From: Hepsetus odoe
Lineage: Eukaryota > Chordata > Actinopteri > Characiformes > Hepsetidae
Length of the DNA: 64,000 bases
Assembly (NCBI GenBank): GCA_017165825.1
Contig: CM029386.1
Location: 6,807,582 to 6,871,581, forward strand
Direction of reading: 5' to 3'
The notes below the pieces were generated by a model. That model searched no databases. It saw only the letters and a list, made by a program, of their open reading frames with translations, and was not told the origin of the DNA. The translations under genes and the position numbers were made by a program. Shown piece by piece: positions 24,701 through 37,229 of the stretch (position 1 is its first letter; each line of letters starts with the position of its first letter).

Positions 24701-27596
24701 AATTGCAACATACACATCTTCTAAAAAGTTCTACTTTTGGCTAATTAATCCATAGAACATTTTACAAATATTAGACAAGCATTTTGTTCCTTTCTTAGCA
24801 CAGATTTGTGTCTTTCAACTCTCTCATGGAGACCATATTTGACCATATACATAAAACTATAATGATTCTATTTAGATATGATTATTATTTTAATCATATC
24901 ATTCTCTGCTCTATTAATTGAGCATTTTACTCAGTAGTACACTGGCATTTTACCTACTATTGCTGTATTATGGTGGTGGCCTGAACAGTTGTTTTGTTTC
25001 ACTATAATAACCTGAGAGGTTGTTTAGTCACAAGCCACAAATAAATGTAATTGTTAAATGCATTCATTAATTGCTTTTTTTTATTATTAACAACAACAAC
25101 AATAATAATTTGTTGTAGTAGCAGTGGTTGTCACTTGCCTTTCTCAGAAATCTTTAGCGAACTTTATTACTAAAATGCATTCAACAGTAAAAAGGCTTCC
25201 ATTTTTGTTACTGTATCTTTTAGACTGCTAAATGTAAATGAGCTCTGTTGTGTCTGGTGGCCCTGCATTTGACAACCTTATTTAAAAGACAGTTTGTAGT
25301 GAAACACTCTTTATTAATATTGGAAAATTTCTCAATCTATATATATAATTAAACTGTATGGACTGTGGAGTGAGTGAATTTTTTTTACATCTTTAAACTT
25401 TAATTTTTAAAGTTTATGTACTACCTTTACTTCTTTCTTATTTCACAATATGCAAGATGAATTAGGTGTGATATTAGGCCTTAAATTATTTTTTCAAACT
25501 AATTGCAAGGTACATCTAAGCTGGGTTTTATATGAATATATAAGCATTGGAATTATCAGGTGTTTTGGACTCTTTGTATCCCCCAAGACATAATTTAATA
25601 GCATACACCCAATCAATTGCTAATTTTAAATAAAATGTTATGCATACATGTTTTTTAAAATAACTTTACACAATTGTACAAGCATATGTCTGAGTATTGA
25701 TCATTCATGCAACATGTTATGTAAGTATATCATTTGCCAAGTGATAAACTTGGCACATTCTTTTCTACAGTCAAACAATTTTCTGACAAAAAGTTTTGAA
25801 CCCTTTCCTCCAAATTCACTTACCAACAACTTAGTCCTTTAAGACTAGTTAGTTTTAGTTTTGCATGTTTCAGGTGTTGCAGTGGCCAGTCACATAACTT
25901 TACATATGTGCTGCTGTAGTGTTCCACTTATAAAAGACCTCATCTTCACATAAGTTTCTTGATTATTTTTTCATTAAACCATTACAAGCTGAGTAACAGC
26001 AGTGTTTCCTAGGTGTAAGGCAATTATCAAGTAATTCATAATCATTAAAACGAAATCTGAGTTGGCTTTTGATTACAATTTTTTAAAATGTATTTTATTT
26101 TTATGTACATACTGATTGTAAAAGCACAAAATATTAAGTGGTAATGTGTTACTTTCCACCCTTTGCATACAGCATAAATTTAAAGTAGCAATTTTATCAG
26201 ATGTATTCTGCTTACCTATGCTAGTATCATTCAGACTGAAGGATTTATTATTGTTGTAGTTCAGACAGACTTGTTTTATATTAGAATCTACATGCAAAGC
26301 AACAATGCGTTGCAGATTGCAGCTGTTCCCACAAGGCAATGAATGTCTAAAGCTTAGAAGCTTAAGAAGGATCTGTGATGTTCACAGATAAGCATAGCAG
26401 GTCTCGCGTGTGTATTTTCATGTGATCTTATAGTGATCTTCTTATCTTGCAAAGACTCTCATTCTGAGGTCAACTTTGACTTACTGACACACTTACTGAT
26501 ATACAAGGTTAATATAAGGTGGAAAATATTTGCTTTATGTTACTATGTGTGTTAAATATATCAATATGAGAACTCATTGTTGTAAGTATAATGAAGATGG
26601 CTGAACATGACTTCTATTGTCTTATAACATACTTTGTCACCTATAGTTGAACAGCCATAACAATAAAACCACCTGCCTACTGTTGGGTAGGTCCCGCAAG
26701 CAGCTGTGGCCCATTGAGGCACATAACTCTGAAGGTATGCTGTAGTCACTGGCCTGAAGACATTGCATTCTTTTAGATCTTTATGTTTTGAAATTCTACC
26801 ACTCCATTTTTGATTACAACTCAAAAGCACTTCATGAGAGAGGAAAAGTAACTAATTTCTATCTGTGGAAATTTGTACAGCCCTAGACTATACAAATTTG
26901 CATTCATGTGATCAGCAGTGCCATAAGAAGTCAATAAATGAAAAGTTTAATAGACACTAGTAAACAATCACTGTAATACATAATGAAATGTAAATTTAAA
27001 ATCTAAATTTTATTTAGAAGAGAGTGGTTCACTTTTAAATTAACATTGCACATACCACACATAAGCACAACATGAAATTAAATATCACCCTGTCGGGGTT
27101 CCTTCTGCTTGCTGACATTCAGATTTGTGCCTCAGAAAATGGAAACCCTAAATTCCTGTGAAATGAAAGTGCCTGAGCACTAGGGATTTAAGCCTAGTAA
27201 AAATGTCCTAATAAACTTCCACTTAGGTCTCTGCAAAGCAGTTCCTGAAACAAAGACCTCCAGTGTGTGACTTTATTTATTTATTTGTGTATTTAATTTA
27301 GCCAGGTGATAATGAGTTAGATAAATTAGTTATTTAGGATCCAAGTTTGTTAACATCATTTAGTCACCAAAAATAAGTATGATTCATCACTTAAATCAGT
27401 TATGACTTACATAACTTCAGTAAAGTTATGCAAAGACTGATTTTCTTGTTAAAGATCCCAATGAAAAATCCCTTTAAGCATCTTTGTAAAACGCCCAGAA
27501 AAGTAGAGGGTTAATCTTTCTATTGCTCTACATTCCTCCAAACTAATCTCATTAAGATGTTTGCTGGTCTGGATCTGTTATGGGATAGAGTGGATG

Positions 27597-27661
<65 letters not shown>

Positions 27662-27680
27662 GCGTGTGTGTGCGTGTGTG

Positions 27681-27732
<52 letters not shown>

Positions 27733-30700
27733 TTTACATATGAACTCCTATAAAATTGTATATGCCAGTTTTGTTAGTAACATTTTATCAAAAGCTGAAC
27801 AAGAAAATACCCAGTGATAAATTAACTGTTATGGTGTTTTTAAAAAGTTACTTTTATTCACATTAACAAACATTTAGGTCTTAATTCATTGCTATAGATG
27901 TTAAATCAACTCCAAGGATTTTACTGTGCACTCAAATGAGCTTGCTGCTGACACATTAACAGGCAGACACTAACTGAGTCTACTAAGATTTCCAGCCTCT
28001 TATGTCTTAAAGACATTTTGAAGGAGTTAAGCAGATGATCCACAATGACAATTCATTACTTCTAAGTAAACAGTACACAGAGTGTAGTTAAAACTTTCAA
28101 GCCTGCTTTCATTAAACACGTTCCAGAGTTATATGGAAAGAGTATCAGTAGGTTCTCAGTTTGGTGACTGTCAATTTGACATGGTTTATTTGTGCCCTCC
28201 CCCAAATCCCAAATTAGTGTACCATGAATCCAGGGTACCATTTTACACTGTCACTGCAGTGTTGTAATGTAAAAAAGTGTTTGCATGACAGTGTTGTCAT
28301 GTAAAAAAATGAGCTTAAGTTCAGTTTTTTGTTAGAAATGTTCACATATTGATGTCTAATCTTATTTATCTCTTGATATCTATAAATAAATAAATATATA
28401 ACAAAAATGTATATTTTAAAAATTTGGACATCCTATCCCTTAATAAGTAGTGTTACTCCCTTTGGCTGAAATAACTGCAGTGAGATGTTTGTAGCCATCT
28501 ACCAGTCTCTGACATTGGTCTGAAGAAAGTTTGCCCCACTCCTCAATGCAGAATTCTTTATGCTATGAGATATTTGAGGGGTTTCTTGCATGTACAGCCC
28601 ATTTCAAGTCAGCCCACAGAATCTCAATGGGATTAAGATCTGGGCTTTGACTCAGCCACTCCAGGATTCTCCGTTTCTTAGTTTTCAGCCAGTCCTTGGT
28701 GGATTTACTGGTATGTTTTGCGTCATTGTCACGTTGCAGGGTCCATTTCCGCTTCAGCTTTAATGTTCTTAAAATGATCTCCATTGTTCCTCAAGCTCCC
28801 TCTGATACACGGTAGAATTCATGGTGGATTCTATGATGGTGAGCTGGCCAGGTCCTACTGCAGCAAAGCATCTCCGAGCCATGACACTTCCACCTCCATG
28901 CTTCACAGCTGGTATGCGGTTCTTTCCCTGGAATGCTGTATTTGGTTTACGCCATTCATGTCCTCTGTTCTGGTGTCCAAATAATACCATTTTAGACTCA
29001 TCTGTCCAAAGAACATTATTCCTGAAGTCCTGGTCATTTTTTATGTTCTCTCTGGCAAACTTCAGTCTGGCCTAGATGTTTCTCTTAGAGAGCAAAGGTT
29101 TCCTCCATGCACACTTCCCATGCAGGTTAAAGTTGTGCAGTCTCTTTCTGATTGTAAAGACATGCACTTTCACATCAACAGTAGCAAGATCCTGCTGTAG
29201 GTCGTGTGATGACATTTTAGGGTTTTTGGAGACTTCTTCTAGCATCTTGCTGTTTGCTCTTGGGGTGAACTTGCTTGGACAGCCAGACCTGGGCATGTTG
29301 GCAGTTTTGGAAGTCCTCCACTTGTACACTATTTTCTGGATGGTGGAATGGCTGATTGTGAAAATGTAGAGATTTTTTAGAGATATTACCAGACTTATAA
29401 TCTGCTACAGTCTTCTTTCTGAAGGCCTCAGACAGCTCTTTTGATCTCACCATTGTGTTCACTCTCATCTCAACAGTCAGGGGCACACCAAACTTAATGC
29501 CTGAGGTTTAAATTGGGCAAACCTCACTCAAAATGCTGAGTAATGATGTTCTAATCATATGCACCTGGTGTGCTACACCTGTGTGTGATTTGAACCATTT
29601 TAATTGGGAATAAAGGTGGGGGTATCCTAATCTGTTCTTCACCAGAAATCGCATTTTTGTAGAATTCCATTTTACAGAAGATTTTGAAAAGTTTTTTCCT
29701 TCAGTTTTAATTAATTAGATATTATACTTGAATCGCCCAGTATTGTTAAAATTGAGATTAAATATCCATATGTCCAAGAATGTTACAAAAACACACAGGC
29801 TTTCATGGGGTGTCCTAATTTTTTCACACGACTGATCATACACTTGAGTATTCTTCCTTTTTTCCAAACTTATTAAACCTTACCTCACTTTAGTTTTAGG
29901 GAAAAGTGTCATGAAGGGTTCATTGAGTATTGCCATACAACAAGTTCTATACATGAAATGTGTAAGCACGAAAAGCCTTTAACATAACTGTACAGAGTCA
30001 TCATGTAATATAATTGTTCTTTCCATAAGTAAAAGTTCTATAAGAAAATGACATTAAAAATACAGTTTTTGTATTTTAGAAGGTTATTTATCCTCACATG
30101 TAATTTACAAACATGATTTTTTAAATAATTTATTCACTGAAAGGTTCTTTAGGGAACCAAAATTGTCTGTGGCAATATGCTGGCACCTTTAGTTTTAAAA
30201 GTATAAAGTTGGGGATCTTGATATTAATTCCCATGGCATTTCCCCATAATTTAACAGCCCTAAATAATTAAGTCTAGGTTTGTTTTCCACAAGAAAAGAA
30301 CAATTAGAGCTTGTTTGAAAAACTGACAGTAGTTACCAAGAACACTCTAAAGAATGAAGCATATGACTGTTTTGAAGCAGGGGCAGCGGTGGCCTGGTGG
30401 TTAGGGTGTTGGCCACATGATCGGCAGATCGGGGGTTCGAACCCCTTCCCAGTGGGTTGCCCTGAGGTACCCTTGAGCAAGGTGCCGTCCCTGTCCCGCT
30501 CCTCCCTGCGATGGGCTGGCGACCTGTCCAGGGTGCATCCCCCGTCCTCCCCCTGTGTGCACTGGGTTGGACACCAGCACTCCCCCGCGACCCCGTTTGG
30601 GACAAGCGGCAGAAAATGGATGGATGGATGTTTTGAAGCATTGCCACAAAATAACTCATTTTGGTTTCCTTAACCATACCTTTTGAAAAATATCTGTTTT

Positions 30701-33700
30701 TAGCTTTTTCATAATCAGATGGATGAATGGCTTATGTGGAATTTTGCATTACCTTGAGTTTATACACAACATCTCAGAAGCCACAACAGTGGTGTTTCAC
30801 ACAAGTCCTTAAACAGGTAAAGAGAACATGATTAATCCGAGACACTGTCTGACTGTAGAATGGTGGGTTCCAAACTCTTGTATGATTTTCCATCCTGATG
30901 AGTGTCAAGGACTGTTTTTCTGAGGTCCTCAGAAAGCTCATTTGTTTTTGCCAGGATAAACTTTCACAAACATGTGTTGTTTTTCTTAAAAAAATAAAAC
31001 AGAGCCCTCACTCTCACCCAATGTTCATCCCATTAATAGAAAGCACTTGACAATAATTTCGCCTTACATTTACGTTGTTTACCAAATGTTCTTATTCAGA
31101 GCAACTTCCATTTTCTAATTACAGGGATAGTCTCCCTTGAGCAACTGGGGTTAGGAGGTAGGATTTGAATCTGCAATCTTTAGGCCTATAGGTGAGTTTC
31201 ATGCCTCTAGACCAACATTACCCCAAACAGAACCCACATTTGAATTTCTAGACAACAGTATTTTAATATAATATTTTACATTTATTGAATTTATTGAAAT
31301 AGTAGACACTCTTATCCATTGAGACTTCAAATTCCTAGTTTATGCAGTCTCCAAAGAGCAACTTAGGGTTAAGGGTCTTCCATGGGACCCCAATGGTGGT
31401 GGTGCCAATGGTGGTGGTGGCTGAGGTAAGATTTGAACCTGAGAATTCTTGGTCCTTTGGTGAGGATCCTCACTGAGCATGGACCTTGACCCCCAGGTTC
31501 CTCATTTTCTCTGACAGACGTCCATGCGGGTTTCCACGCCCCGCTTTTCTCCAGAAAGCTTTCTCTTATGAAAGTGACAACCCTTGTCATTGCGAGGTCA
31601 AAGCACAGCAGACAATGAACCACAATGAAATTGGACCTCTGCATTTAACCCATGCACACTCAAATACTGTGCAGCAGTGGGCAGCTATTGAAAGCGCCCG
31701 GGGAGCAGTGACAGGGATGGCACCTTGCTCAAGGGTACCTCAGGGCAACCTATTGGGAAGGGGTTCAAACCCCAGATCCTCCGATTATGTGGCTAACGCC
31801 CTAACCACTAGGCCACCGCTGCCACCGCTTTTCCAGGAGTCCCTCCTCACTGAGTGGACTGAAGCGCATTCACCTGTGGCTTTCCCAATCTGGTGTAATC
31901 TGGTGTAAAACCCCAACCTTCCCAGGAGGCCGTCTTCCCCAGCGCCGAACCTCCGTCTTCCCAGGCCAGCCTGAACACCCTCGCCTTCACCCCATCTTCC
32001 CCAGTCAATGTAAGTGACTGTAAGTCTGAATATTGTTAAGAGTGACCATGCCAAAACCCCGCCCGCATAAGCTAACGTAGGTAACTGCACAGAAGTCCTG
32101 TCCACCCAGGCTGACACAACCAACCGCGCCGAAGCTTTGTCCAACTAGGCTGACGTGAGTGGCAGCGCCCCGCCCACCTAGGCTGATATGGACAGCAATG
32201 GTACACGGTGTCGTGTTCTGGACATCAGTGCTGAGCCGAGAGGTCATTACAGAACGTAAAGCTTTAAAAACATAACTGCACAGGAACTCAAAACACAGAT
32301 AAATTTACACGACACATACAGATTAACAAAGGCCGACGCTCTGCTCTCGCATAAGGGGAATTTTAAAGCCAAACCCAAATGAAGCACACCTGTTAGCCCA
32401 ATGCCAATCAGGTGTGCTCTCCCAAGAGCTGAGCAGAGCGCCATCTAGTGTTACAGGATCCTAATTTAGAAATTTCAAAAAAGCTCACAAACATTCATGC
32501 ATCACGGTAATCGCAAAACAACAAGGACCACACAATGTGAAACATTTCCAGTATGTACAGTACTGTGCAAAAGTTTTAGGCAGGTGTGAAAAAATGCTGT
32601 AATAAAGAATGCTTTCAGAAAAGATACATGATACAAGATACATATGATTGTTTATTTTTATCAATTTACAAAATGCAAAGTGAGCAAACAAAAGAAAAAT
32701 CTAAATCAAATCAGTTTTTGGTGTTACTACCTTTTGCCTTCAAACCAGCATCAGTTCTTCTAGGTACACTTGCACAAAGTCAGGGATTTTGTAGGATTAT
32801 AGTCGTTGTATGGTCAACCAATTTTACCAAACAGGTGCTAATGATCATCAATGTCACACGTAGGTTGAAACACAGTCATGTTTGGAACAACCTACCAGCA
32901 GAGTTCCTTCATTCACTGCATTTGGTTGATTGATGAAAATAAATGATGAACATTTCCATTTCTGAAAGCATTCTTTGTTTACAACATTTTTTCATACCTG
33001 CCCAAAACCTTTGCACAGTACTGCACATTTTCTGTTTCTGTTTATAAATTACTGAACACATACATTTTATCCCCAAAGGTATCATATCTGTGGTACTTCA
33101 AAGGTTGTTTGTGTAATTCTTGACTTGCAGTAGTAATAAACTAGGTCTAATACCATACTATATTGTGTGTAGGGTTACTGTATGTTTGGGTATAAGAACT
33201 TAATGTAAAACCAAGAAGTGCATCTCCTTTTAAAATGTGTTACAGTAATTGAAATAGTGGAATTACTGAAATTTTGTTAAAACAAAATAATATTCCTTGT
33301 TCTGTTATATTATACAATAGAACCTAATATCTGTGCAGTTCATAGATGTAACATTAGGATATGGTGAATAAGAAAAACAGCTGGAAGAAAAACATAGCTG
33401 GAACTGGACATGACTCCTCTGATAAGCATAAGTCATTAAGAAATTAAGCTTGTGCTTTATATTGGCAATCTCATACTGCAATCAACTGCTGGACACTACA
33501 TCAAGTACATGAAAGTGACTATTTGTCATTGTGCACACACAGCACAGCTCTCAGTAAACCACAACAAAATACATGCTTTGCATTTAACCCATACACGCAT
33601 GTGCAGTAGGAGGCAACCGTATTCAGTACCCAGGGAACAGTACTCTAAACTTGCTCAAGGGTATCTCAGTGCTACACAGTGCTCTGGGATTCAAACCCAT

Positions 33701-36700
33701 GACCTTGCAATCCTAGGCCACTGCTGCCCAAAAAGTAGATTTTTCAAGTTAGATTTAAAAAATGTTTTTCATATTTTTGAAAACTTGAAAGCTACTGATA
33801 ATTTGTCATTAGAATTGTGGTTATTGTTTTCAGAGTTTTGAAGTCACTTTTCTACATCAGGCAACTATCATAAGACTGAAGCTTAAACAGGCCAACTATT
33901 GATGTCTTTGTACTATAACAAAGGCCAAGTGTTTTATACAGGCTTCTAGCAGTCCGGCTGCATATTTTAGCCCACTCCACATGGTCTCAAAGCATCAGAG
34001 AAACAGACACTTTCATAAAAAGTTAACAATAGTATCATTCTGGATGTAGTTCTTACACTACAATACAGAGGACATGGGAGTTTTAATTTCTGCAAAACCA
34101 AAAAACAGTATTAGTAAATTTTTTGATTTGCAATGTGAAATATCATTAAGGGAGGGAGAAATAACTTCAGAGTATTCTTTAATGACTTTTGTTTTGAAAA
34201 CTTAAATAATGGCTTGGTTTGATGTGGTAGCTAAAAAGTTTGGATTTCCCATCATTGAACTGTTTGTAAAGGTAAGAATGTCTACAGATCTAATATTTGA
34301 AGTGAGACATAGCTTTTAAATTTCAGATTAATTGTAGCATTTTTATGCTTGAAGTTGACTGTACATTTAATTTTTCTTGTTTAACTTTGTCTGAGTCAAA
34401 ACAGAAATGTCTTGCCAAAGTTAAAGGTTTTTTTTCCTGGAATTTGTAATTTTGCTCATGCAGAGTAAAACCAAACTAATGAACGGTGCACCTAAAGAGA
34501 CATCATCACTTTCATCAAGTTTATTGCAAGTGGCTTTAATATGAACCAGATTTTGGTCTTGCCTTTATTTTTCCTACAATATTTAACACTACAGTAGCAT
34601 TAATGTATTTAAAGTGAAATTTACAATGTTTACATTTAAGGCATTTAGCAGATGCTCTGACACAGAGCGACTTCCAAATCCTGATTACAAGGACAGTCGC
34701 CCTGGAGCAAATTGGGGTTACGGGTTTTGCTCAGGAACCCAATGATTGTGGTGCTAGAGGTGGGATTTGAACGCTTGGTACATAGGCAAGCATCCTACCA
34801 CTAGACCAGCTAAGCTCCAATTATTAAAACTTTAAAGAACATACATTAAGTTAGCAACGCTTTGTTCTTCATTCTTAAACATTAATGTGCTTTTTTACTT
34901 TCAAGACCTTAATCTGTAAAAGCACTGTAATTTATTTTGACAATTTAACAAAACAAATGGTTATAAACCTATTGGTGAAGTGATGGGTGGTCTGGTAAGT
35001 GGCTACATTTATTGTGCTACCCTCTGTTTGTAGAAGATTTTTAAAGAAATGTAGGAAGCTGGAAACAGAAGGTAGAAAATTAGAAATAGAAGTTTCCTCC
35101 TCATTGGACTGTAAAACTCAAGACATGTAAATGTAAAGAAATGTAAAGTTGAACTTTTTTGAAATTTAATTATCTGATATATTTGTATGTGTTGGCACAC
35201 TGTCAAGAAATGCTTGAATAAATGTTAGCTTATTACAGCATGCATTAACAATGTACAGTCCTATTAAAAAATAAAAAACTATTAACATGAACTACCTACA
35301 TTCTCTCATGTATGTATAAAGAAGTGTTTAAAAAATCAGTTACATTAACTTTCTCTCCCATCATTCTCCTTTACATATATTTTATTTGATTTGTGTTACA
35401 ATGTCTGTATGTAAGGCCCTGAATATATTGCCCTGAAAACATGTGGTTACCTTTACACTGAATTAACAAAGTATTACATTTTGTAGGCAGGAAGTGATGG
35501 GGAAAGTATTGGTAACTGTCCTTTCTCTCAGAGGCTCTTTATGATCCTCTGGCTAAAGGGTGTCATCTTCAACGTCACAACTGTGGATCTTAAAAGGTAA
35601 TATCACTTTTGACAAAAACCTGCCATTTCATGCTTAGAATGAACACTCTGCCCTATGGATATGGGCATGTCTCATAATTTATGGAGGACTATATTTGTGT
35701 TACTTTTCATAAATGTCAGTGCTGACCGACAGATTTGTTGGTATGTGTCTTGAAGAAAACCTGCTGACCTGCAGGACCTTGCCCCTGGCACCAATCCACC
35801 CTTTATGACTTTCAATGGTGAAGTGCTGGTAGATGTTAACAAGATTGAGGAATTTCTTGAGGAAAGGCTTGTGCCACCAAGGTAGTATGCTCTCCTGTTT
35901 TTTTTTTGTTTTTTTACAGGGCAGCTGTCTTTAAAAATAATGTTTATTCACAGTTCCATTCTACACTCTTATAGTTTACTCTTATGGTTTAAACTCTTAT
36001 AAATTATATTAATGTTTTTAAAGGTACCCAAAGTTAGCTGCCAAGCACCCAGAGTCAAACACAGCAGGAATAGATGTATTTGCAAAGTTTTCTGCCTACA
36101 TAAAGAATCCCCGGAAAGAAGCTAATGACGGTAAATTATTATCCAAGAGATAACTAGCCATTTTTTTGGTCTTTAGAGTCATTAAAACTTTTTTTTTAAC
36201 AAGGTAAGTAATTACTTGTTTTAATTGAAAATATTTTGTAGGCTTGGAAAAAGTTCTGTTGAAATCTCTGAAGAGATTGGATGAGTATTTGCAGTCTCCT
36301 TTGCCAGAGGAGATTGATGCCAATAGCACTGATGACCCTGGCCCATCCACACGCAGCTTCCTTGACGGTCCAGACTTGACTCTGGCTGATTGTAACCTGC
36401 TTCCAAAACTACACATCATCAAGGTATTTAATCTTTAATTCTGTGTGACGCTACCTACACTGAACCAGAAACAAATACATGGGTTTCTCATTTCAGTTTA
36501 GGAAAAAAGTTTCATTACATGCAAAGTTATAGCATCTACCCTAAACTATTTGCATAATATTGTGTAAGCTTTGTTAGTGCCACCAAAACCACTCTTCAAA
36601 TGGATTTCAAGACCTATGAAGACATGCTTTGGGATCTGGAACACTGTTGTAGATACTTTAGCTAAGGTTGAGAGAGACTTAAATGCATTTTCCCACAGGT

Positions 36701-37218
36701 TTAGTGATATCTGTTGAGTGACTACTGTATATGTATAATATCTAATAATAATTCGGTTATTATCTAATAATAATGCTACATTTCTTAGCTCTATACATCA
36801 TATACAGCTATACAACAGTTATTTTTGTACTGTTTATTTTTTTCTTAGACCATGATGTATGTTGCACATTCATATGAGTTCTATAATCCTGTTGTATTTA
36901 CATGATTAATTTATTTATTTAAGTTTTACATTTTTAATTTTTTATATTTATATTGTATTTCATATATTGAATTATGGTGAGCAGGTGTAAGGTACATTTA
37001 TCATGTTGTACATTTATCATGTTGTACATTCATTGTATTGTTATACTTTGTCTTAGATTGTTGCAAAGAAGTATAGAAGCTTTGAGATTCCAGCTGATAT
37101 GAAAGGGATTTGGCGGTACATGAATTCTGCCTACCAAAGAGAAGAATTCATCAATACCTGCCCTGCAGAACGAGAGATTGAGTTTGCCTACCTGGATGTT
37201 GCCAAAAAGATCAAATAA
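21755..37218 (+). CDS. clic6: Chloride intracellular channel 6 (parchorin-like), six exons
   Basis: Exons are 21755-24310, 35487-35596, 35756-35881, 36024-36130, 36242-36423 and 37057-37218. All have GT-AG borders and consistent phases, giving 1080 residues. Residues 1 to about 840 (exon 1) are low-complexity and Glu-rich, with Pro patches near 140-175 and loosely repeated Lys/Glu/Ile units near 640-770. This is the long N-terminal extension typical of CLIC6/parchorin. The CLIC module begins at EWEISLYVK. It carries the glutaredoxin-like C-P-F-S motif (residues 863-866, in ESIGNCPFSQRLF), NPPFMTFNGEV, and the helical half with FLDGPDLTLADCNLLPKLHIIK. CLIC proteins are glutathione-transferase-fold proteins that exist soluble and membrane-bound. 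CLIC6 is linked to secretory epithelia. CLIC5 also has a long form, but the extension length and rcan1/smim11 linkage favour clic6. An AATAAA lies at 37224-37229, six bases past the stop. Confidence 0.93.
24311..28404. other. clic6 intron 1, first part
   Basis: AT-rich intronic DNA without recognisable exons. It contains the TG microsatellite at 27600-27732. No SINE or transposase could be recognised in 24311-27599. Confidence 0.5.
27600..27732. repeat. Long TG microsatellite with Z-DNA potential
   Basis: About 130 bp of alternating GT with TGTA and TGCG variants. Frames of Cys-Val repeats across it are artefacts. Confidence 0.95.
28405..29838 (-). mobile_element. Decayed Tc1/mariner element in clic6 intron 1
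   Basis: Both ends show degraded inverted sequences (TTTGGACATCC left; complement of right TTAGGACACCCC). Between them the minus strand carries Tc1 transposase pieces in order from 29486 to 28563: N-terminal helix-turn-helix, GCPSKFTPRANSKMLEEV, GKNRIPAVKHGGGSVMARR, then QRDNDAKHTSK and LSQSPDLNPIEILWADLK. The pieces lie in different frames with stops between, so the copy is dead. Confidence 0.85.
28563..29486 (-). pseudogene. Tc1-like transposase pseudogene
   Basis: Four frame-broken segments (29486-29217, 29329-29072, 28990-28769, 28784-28563) together cover most of a Tc1 transposase. The second catalytic acidic block QRDND and the third block SPDLNPIE are present. Start and frame are not continuous, and no functional protein is expected. 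Confidence 0.8.
30380..30628 (+). mobile_element. SINE family A copy with 12-bp target duplication
   Basis: Plus-strand full-length copy: GGGGCAGCGGTGGCCTGGTGG head, GGGGGTTCGAACCCC box B, shared middle, tail TGCGATGGGCTGGCGACCTG, (TGGA)n end. It is flanked by TGTTTTGAAGCA at 30368-30379 and 30629-30640. Its good match to the other copies suggests recent insertion. Confidence 0.9.
31064..31475 (-). repeat. Two diverged family-C SINE copies in tandem order
   Basis: 31064-31220 and 31276-31475 both read on the minus strand as the CTCTTATCCA/CAGAGCAACTTCC-type tail, then a TAATTACAGGGATAG-type middle, and then a tRNA-like head. Both are well diverged. Confidence 0.6.
31566..31829 (-). repeat. 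SINE family B copy
   Basis: Minus-strand copy: head GGCAGCGGTGGCCTAGTGG at its right, shared middle GGTTGCCCTGAGGTACCC, tail through GCTGCCCACTGCTGC to ATGACAAGGGTTGTCACTTTC. It matches 60585-60845 closely. Confidence 0.85.
32558..33023. mobile_element. Tc1-type MITE with about 40-bp terminal inverted repeats
   Basis: CAGTACTGTGCAAAAGTTTT at the left and the complement of the right end (CAGTACTGTGCAAAGGTTTT) pair over about 40 bp and continue as an imperfect match through GAATGCTTTCAGAAA. A TA precedes the left end; the right flank is CA. The 466-bp interior has no transposase frame. This is a non-autonomous Tc1/mariner derivative in clic6 intron 1. Confidence 0.8.
33513..33731 (-). repeat. 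SINE family B copy, diverged
   Basis: Minus-strand copy recognised by TGAAAGTGACTATTTGTCATTG, TGCATTTAACCCATACACGC, CTTGCTCAAGGGTATCTCAG and a head ending GGCCACTGCTGCCC. Confidence 0.7.
34631..34815 (-). repeat. SINE family C copy
   Basis: Minus-strand copy: TTTAGCAGATGCTCTGACACAGAGCGACTTCC tail, GGTGGGATTTGAACGC box B, head ending CCTACCACTAGACC. Confidence 0.75.
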
Positions 37219-37229
37219 ATTTTAATAAA

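Noticed and set aside
27557..27817. Cys-Val-rich frames
   Set aside because: Translation of a TG microsatellite.
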